A stretch of DNA of 8,391 nt. Origin: an uncultured Clostridia bacterium. Its GTDB lineage: Bacteria; Bacillota; Clostridia; TANB77; CAG-508. The translations under genes and the position numbers were made by a program. The notes under the pieces are model-generated. The model did not search any database and had not been told where the DNA came from. It was given only the letters and a program-made list of their open reading frames with translations. Every line of letters begins with the position of its first letter. The first letter of the stretch is position 1. This document shows positions 5,404-8,391 of the stretch, one piece after another. The stretch is taken from the NCBI GenBank assembly GCA_947631385.1, contig CANRLE010000046.1, forward strand, positions 1-8,391. Reading direction: 5' to 3'.

Positions 5404-6278
5404 TAAGGTTTTGCATATCTTTAGGAAGCTCACTTTTAAATGTTAGAGCTTTTTTAGAAATGGGATGAACACATTGAATTTGATAGCTATGTAATGCTTG
5501 TCTATTAATCATTTCACAGCTTGTACCATATAATGTATCACCGAAGAAGCGGATGCCCAATTGCTGACATATGAACACGAATTTGATGTGTTCGACCTGT
5601 TTCTAAAATGCATTTTACTAAACTATAATTTGTGAATTCTTGTATTACTTCGTAATAGGTTGTAGAAGGATGCCCATTTTTTTCATCAATACATCTTTCA
5701 ATTATACTGCCTGCTTTTCTACCAATGGGTAAGTTGATTTTACCAGATTTTTCTTTTAAAAATCCATTTACAAAACATGTATATACTTTTTTAAAAGTCT
5801 TATTAGACATTTGTTGAATTAGACTTTCTTGGATGTATTCACATTTTGCAAAAATGACTAATCCAGAAGTATCTAAATCAAGTCTATTTATTGGTCTAAT
5901 TTTTTTGTGTAAATCAATACTGTTAAAGTAATATTTAATTCCATTTGACAAAGAATCAGTAAAATGAGCTCTAGAAGGATGAATTGGAATACTAGCTGGC
6001 TTATTTACAACTAACATCCATTCATCTTCATATATAATGTCAAGTTTCATTTGTGTAGGAACAATATTCGAATTATCTTCCACAATATCAAAGTAAATTT
6101 TAATAATATCTCCCAAATGAGTTATGTTTTTTGTGTTACATATAGCATTATTAAGTAATATTTTTTTGTTTTTAATTAGTTTTGTTAATAGTCTTGTAGA
6201 TATGTTTAATCTGTTTATTAAAATAGAATGAATAGTTTTTCCAACATCAATTTCTTTTATTTCATATTTTAATTCCAT
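5396..6278 (-). CDS. RluA/RluD-family rRNA pseudouridine synthase, read through one +1 frameshift
   Basis: This enzyme isomerises uridine to pseudouridine in rRNA. The first frame (6278-5538) gives an S4-like RNA-binding domain (about 10-60) and the catalytic motif RPINRLDLDTSGLVIFAK (128-145, catalytic Asp134), then GRTHQIRVHMSAIGHPLL (228-245), and stops at CGG-TGA. A +1 shift at that CGG continues as GDTLYGTSCEMINRQALHSY, the usual family sequence, through to TAG at 5396-5398. The joined product has 293 residues, a normal length. The usual HRLD motif is NRLD here. ATG 6278 follows AAAGGAG. Without the shift the protein would lack about 48 conserved C-terminal residues. Which family member it is (RluD or a paralogue) and which uridine it modifies are not decidable. 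A pseudogene or sequence error is the alternative. Confidence 0.82.
5540..5543 (-). other. Putative +1 frameshift site 3 (CTT-CGG-T) in the pseudouridine synthase gene
   Basis: On the minus strand the frame reads CAT CCG CTT CTT CGG TGA. Skipping one base gives CTT GGT GAT ACA, i.e. H-P-L-L-G-D-T-L-Y-G, the near-invariant motif of RluA-family enzymes. The codon after CGG in the unshifted frame is a stop. CTT-CGG-T differs from the yeast Ty1 frameshift site CTT-AGG-C by two bases. Confidence 0.75.
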
Positions 6279-6301
6279 TATGTACTCCTTTATTAGAGTT
6301 T

Positions 6302-6330
6302 ATTATATATGGTTTTGATTTGAAAATCAA
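6302..6330 (-). promoter_or_regulatory. Promoter of the pseudouridine synthase gene
   Basis: On the minus strand TTGATT (6330-6325), a 17-nt spacer and TATAAT (6307-6302) form a good sigma-A promoter about 24 nt upstream of ATG 6278, with AAAGGAG between. Confidence 0.7.
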
Positions 6331-6331
6331 A
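6314..6331. repeat. Inverted repeat in the divergent promoter region
   Basis: TTTGATTT (6314-6321) and AAATCAAA (6324-6331) are perfect inverted arms separated by 2 nt. They overlap the -35 and spacer of the minus-strand promoter and lie just upstream of the -35 of trmB. This could be a regulator site or chance in AT-rich DNA; the loop is too small and the T-run too poor for a terminator. Confidence 0.4.
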
Positions 6332-6335
6332 TTTC

Positions 6336-6364
6336 TTGAAAAATTTTTGGATATCAAGTATAAT
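6336..6364 (+). promoter_or_regulatory. Promoter of trmB
   Basis: TTGAAA (6336-6341), exactly 17 nt, then TATAAT (6359-6364): a near-consensus sigma-A promoter. Predicted transcription starts near 6371, which rules out translation starts upstream of ATG 6390. Confidence 0.8.
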
Positions 6365-6389
6365 GATGTTGTTAAAATGGAGGAATAAA

Positions 6390-7052
6390 ATGAGAATAAG
6401 ATATAAGAAATGGGCAAGACCAGAATTAGAAGCTAGTGAATTTTATATTGATGAGCCAGAAAAATTAAAAGGAAAATGGAAAGAGCAATTTATCAATCCA
6501 AATCAACCACTACATTTAGAATTAGGTTGTGGAAAAGGACAATTTATAGCCAAATTAGCAGTTGAAAACCAAGCAATTAATTATATTGCAATTGATTTAG
6601 TGGATGCAATGTTGGGACTCGCAAAAAGAAATATTGAACATGCTTATCAGGAAGCCAATATAGAGCCTAAAAATGTTTTAATTACACGATTTAATATTGA
6701 AAGAATTTTATTGCTATTTGACATGCAAGATGATATTGAAAGAATTTATATTAACTTTTGTAATCCATGGCCTAGGGGAAAACATAGAAAGAAAAGACTA
6801 ACACATTCTATTCAATTAGAAAAATATAAGCAATTTTTGAAAGAAAAAGGAGAAATTTATTTTAAAACAGATGATGATGACTTATTTGCATCTACATTGA
6901 TATATTTAGAAGAAAGTGGATTTGAAATTGTAAAAAAGACATACGATTTACACAAAGAGCCAATTTTTGAAAATAATATTGAAACAGAGCATGAAAAAAT
7001 GTTTTCTGAACAAGGAATAAAAATAAAAGCACTAATTGCAAGGAAGAGGTAA
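6390..7052 (+). CDS. trmB: tRNA (guanine-N7-)-methyltransferase TrmB
   Basis: TrmB uses S-adenosylmethionine to form 7-methylguanosine at position 46 in the variable loop of many tRNAs. The 220 residues are typical. The SAM-binding loop is LHLELGCGKGQFI (41-53), the acidic end of the next strand is IAIDL (67-71), the family signature is NFCNPWPRGKHRKKRLTH (122-139), and the substrate/cofactor motif is IYFKTDDDDLF (156-166). The usual SDPWP Asp is Asn here (CNPWP). ATG 6390 is chosen because GGAGGA (6379-6384) lies 5 nt upstream and a strong promoter overlaps the 18-codon upstream extension. The next gene starts 5 nt after the stop, probably in the same operon. No CGG codon is present. Confidence 0.95.
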   Translation: MRIRYKKWARPELEASEFYIDEPEKLKGKWKEQFINPNQPLHLELGCGKGQFIAKLAVENQAINYIAIDLVDAMLGLAKRNIEHAYQEANIEPKNVLITRFNIERILLLFDMQDDIERIYINFCNPWPRGKHRKKRLTHSIQLEKYKQFLKEKGEIYFKTDDDDLFASTLIYLEESGFEIVKKTYDLHKEPIFENNIETEHEKMFSEQGIKIKALIARKR

Positions 7053-7057
7053 AATAA

Positions 7058-7570
7058 TTGGAAATACAAGACGTAATAGATAATAAAGATGACAAAGAGT
7101 ATATTATTAAAGCATTAAAAGAAAATGGTAAGTTTTTAGAGTGGGTATCAGAAAAATTAAAAAATGATAAAGAAGTTGTAAAAGTGGCTTTAGAACAAGA
7201 TGGTGAAGCATTAGAATTTGCAAGTGATGAATTAAAAAATGATAAAGAAATTATTTTATTAGGAATTAAAGGAGCACCATGGACAATTTGTTATGCTTCT
7301 GAAAAGTTAAAAGCAGATAAAGAAGTAGTATTAGAAAGCTGTAAAAATTATGGGCAAGCATTATATTATGCTTCAGAAGAATTGCGAGATAATGAAGAGG
7401 TCGTGAAATCAGCAATTATGAACAAAGGCACGATTATCAAATATGCAAGTGATCGTTTAAGAGATAAAAAAGATATAGCAGAAATGGCAGTTCAACAAGA
7501 TAAAGGTGCTTATCATTTTTTGTCTTGGAGACTTAGACAAGATGATGATATAAAAAAATTATTAGAATAA
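7058..7570 (+). CDS. DUF4116-like helical repeat protein
   Basis: The function is unknown. The 170-residue protein is built of six consecutive repeats of exactly 25 residues, starting near 26, 51, 76, 101, 126 and 151, the last one incomplete. Each reads roughly A-L-x-Y-A-S-E-x-L-+-x-D-K-E-V-V-x-x-A, where + is Lys or Arg; examples are ALEFASDELKNDKEII and ALYYASEELRDNEEVV. This resembles DUF4116 repeats (leucine-rich, two helices per unit), which would form a short alpha-solenoid, probably for protein contacts. No signal peptide, membrane segment or catalytic motif is visible. The start is TTG 7058, as no earlier in-frame ATG exists and AAGAGGT lies 7 nt upstream. It lies 5 nt after trmB, so co-transcription is likely, but that says little about function. 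Confidence 0.7.
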   Translation: MEIQDVIDNKDDKEYIIKALKENGKFLEWVSEKLKNDKEVVKVALEQDGEALEFASDELKNDKEIILLGIKGAPWTICYASEKLKADKEVVLESCKNYGQALYYASEELRDNEEVVKSAIMNKGTIIKYASDRLRDKKDIAEMAVQQDKGAYHFLSWRLRQDDDIKKLLE

Positions 7571-7581
7571 AATAAAAATAC

Positions 7582-7610
7582 TTGTACTTTTTTAAAATTG
7601 TTTATATAAT
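7582..7610 (+). promoter_or_regulatory. Promoter of pta
   Basis: TTGTAC (7582-7587), a 17-nt spacer and TATAAT (7605-7610). The -10 is perfect and the -35 keeps TTG only. It lies 30 nt upstream of the pta start. Confidence 0.6.
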
Positions 7611-7640
7611 AAAAGCAAATATCAAGAAAGGAGAAAGTAC

Positions 7641-8391
7641 ATGTCATTCATAGAAGAAATAAAGCAAAGAGCAAAAGAGCAAATAAAGACAATTGTTCTT
7701 CCAGAAGCAGAAGATATTAGAATATTAGAAGCTACTGAACAGGTATTAAAAGAGCAATATGCTAATATTGTATTAGTAGGAAATCAGGAAAAAATAATGA
7801 ATATTGCTCAAAAAAATGAAATCAATATAGAAAAAGCTCAAATAATTGATCCAAATGCTTCTGAGAGAAAAGAAGAATATGCACAATTATTATATGAATT
7901 AAGAAAACATAAGGGAATGACAATTGAAGAGGCACGAGAATTAATAAAAGACCCAGTTTATTTTGGAATGTTAATGGTAAAAGATGAAAAAACTCAAGCA
8001 GATGGATTAGTCTCAGGAGCAATTCATTCTACTTCAGATACATTAAGACCAGCATTGCAAATATTAAAAACGAAGCCAGATACAAAATTAGTTTCTGCAT
8101 TTTTTGTTATGGTAGTACCAGATTGTGCATATGGTGAAGAAGGTATTTTTATATTTGCTGATAGTGGATTAAACGCAAATCCGGATGCTGAAAGTTTATC
8201 GGAAATTGCAATATCATCTAGCAAAAGTTTTGAGCAACTAGTTGGAAAAAAAGCAAAAATAGCAATGCTATCTTATTCAACATATGGTAGCGCTAAATCA
8301 GAATTAACAGAAAAAGTAATAGAGGCAACAAAATTAATAAAAAATAAAAATAAGGATATCCTAGTAGATGGAGAATTACAATTAGATGCTG
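7641..8391 (+). CDS. pta: Phosphate acetyltransferase (5' part, runs off the window)
   Basis: Pta interconverts acetyl-CoA and acetyl phosphate. Together with acetate kinase it yields ATP and acetate in fermenting cells. The first 250 codons are present. Characteristic stretches are IVLPEAEDIRIL (18-29), KGMTIEEARELIKDPVYFG (91-109), QADGLVSGAIHSTSDTLRPA (119-138), IFADSGLNANPDAE (171-184), AMLSYSTYGSAKSE (208-221) and DGELQLDA (243-250). It begins with the catalytic domain, so it is the short stand-alone form (usually about 330 residues), and roughly 80 residues lie beyond the window. AAAGGAG (7627-7633) is 7 nt upstream of ATG 7641. All CGG triplets in it are out of frame. An acetate kinase gene may follow. 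Confidence 0.96.
   Translation, partial: MSFIEEIKQRAKEQIKTIVLPEAEDIRILEATEQVLKEQYANIVLVGNQEKIMNIAQKNEINIEKAQIIDPNASERKEEYAQLLYELRKHKGMTIEEARELIKDPVYFGMLMVKDEKTQADGLVSGAIHSTSDTLRPALQILKTKPDTKLVSAFFVMVVPDCAYGEEGIFIFADSGLNANPDAESLSEIAISSSKSFEQLVGKKAKIAMLSYSTYGSAKSELTEKVIEATKLIKNKNKDILVDGELQLDA

Noticed and set aside
5396..5578. A separate 60-residue gene starting at ATG 5578 (minus)
   Set aside because: Its first 12 codons are the pseudouridine synthase read in the wrong frame; from GDTLYG onward it is the C-terminus of that enzyme.
6336..6389. A longer TrmB starting at TTG 6336
   Set aside because: The extension overlaps the trmB promoter (-35 at 6336-6341), and homology begins at MRIRYKKWARPEL.
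7571..7600. Terminator after the repeat protein (TAC-TT-GTA followed by T-run)
   Set aside because: It has a three-pair core with a 2-nt loop; the sequence is better explained as the -35 region of pta.
8181..8202. CGG triplets in pta as further frameshift sites
   Set aside because: Both are out of frame (CCG-GAT and TCG-GAA), and the Pta reading frame continues unbroken through them.
1..8391. CRISPR arrays, insertion sequences, prophage or integrase signatures
   Set aside because: No spaced direct repeats, transposase motifs or terminal repeats were seen, and apart from the toxin-antitoxin pair the content is chromosomal housekeeping.

Overview
The window is very AT-rich, with short intergenic gaps, strong GGAGG-type ribosome binding sites and sigma-A-like promoters. 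Gene content (MurT/GatD, a CwlJ/GerQ spore-germination pair, stand-alone Pta) points to a low-GC, endospore-forming Firmicute, most likely an anaerobic member of the Clostridia. Species cannot be named from the sequence.

Layout: tRNA-Leu(UAG) with a terminator (5-125); a RelE/ParE-type toxin-antitoxin pair (206-678, +); murT-gatD for lipid II amidation (2762-688, -); a UMPH-1-type HAD 5'-nucleotidase (2871-3632, +), convergent with a YcxB-like membrane protein (4140-3625, -); cwlJ-gerQ (4223-5028, +), a cortex-lytic enzyme and its coat partner; thioredoxin (5098-5403, +), convergent with an RluA/RluD-family pseudouridine synthase (6278-5396, -); trmB plus a 25-residue-repeat protein (6390-7570, +); and the first 250 codons of pta (7641 to the window end, +). 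Most genes are housekeeping; the toxin-antitoxin pair is the accessory element.

The most striking observation is translational. Two otherwise intact genes are broken by single-base shifts: cwlJ twice and the pseudouridine synthase once. Every break falls on an in-frame CGG codon, in the form NNU-CGG-Y, and every one is repaired by skipping one base so that the ribosome reads GGY (Gly), the residue the protein family expects or accepts. By eye I find no other in-frame CGG in any gene of the window, although CGG occurs out of frame several times and CGA and CGU are used for Arg. This suggests that CGG is unassigned or unreadable in this organism and acts as a +1 frameshift signal. It resembles the yeast Ty1 site CUU-AGG-C. 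Sequencing or assembly insertions are the main alternative.
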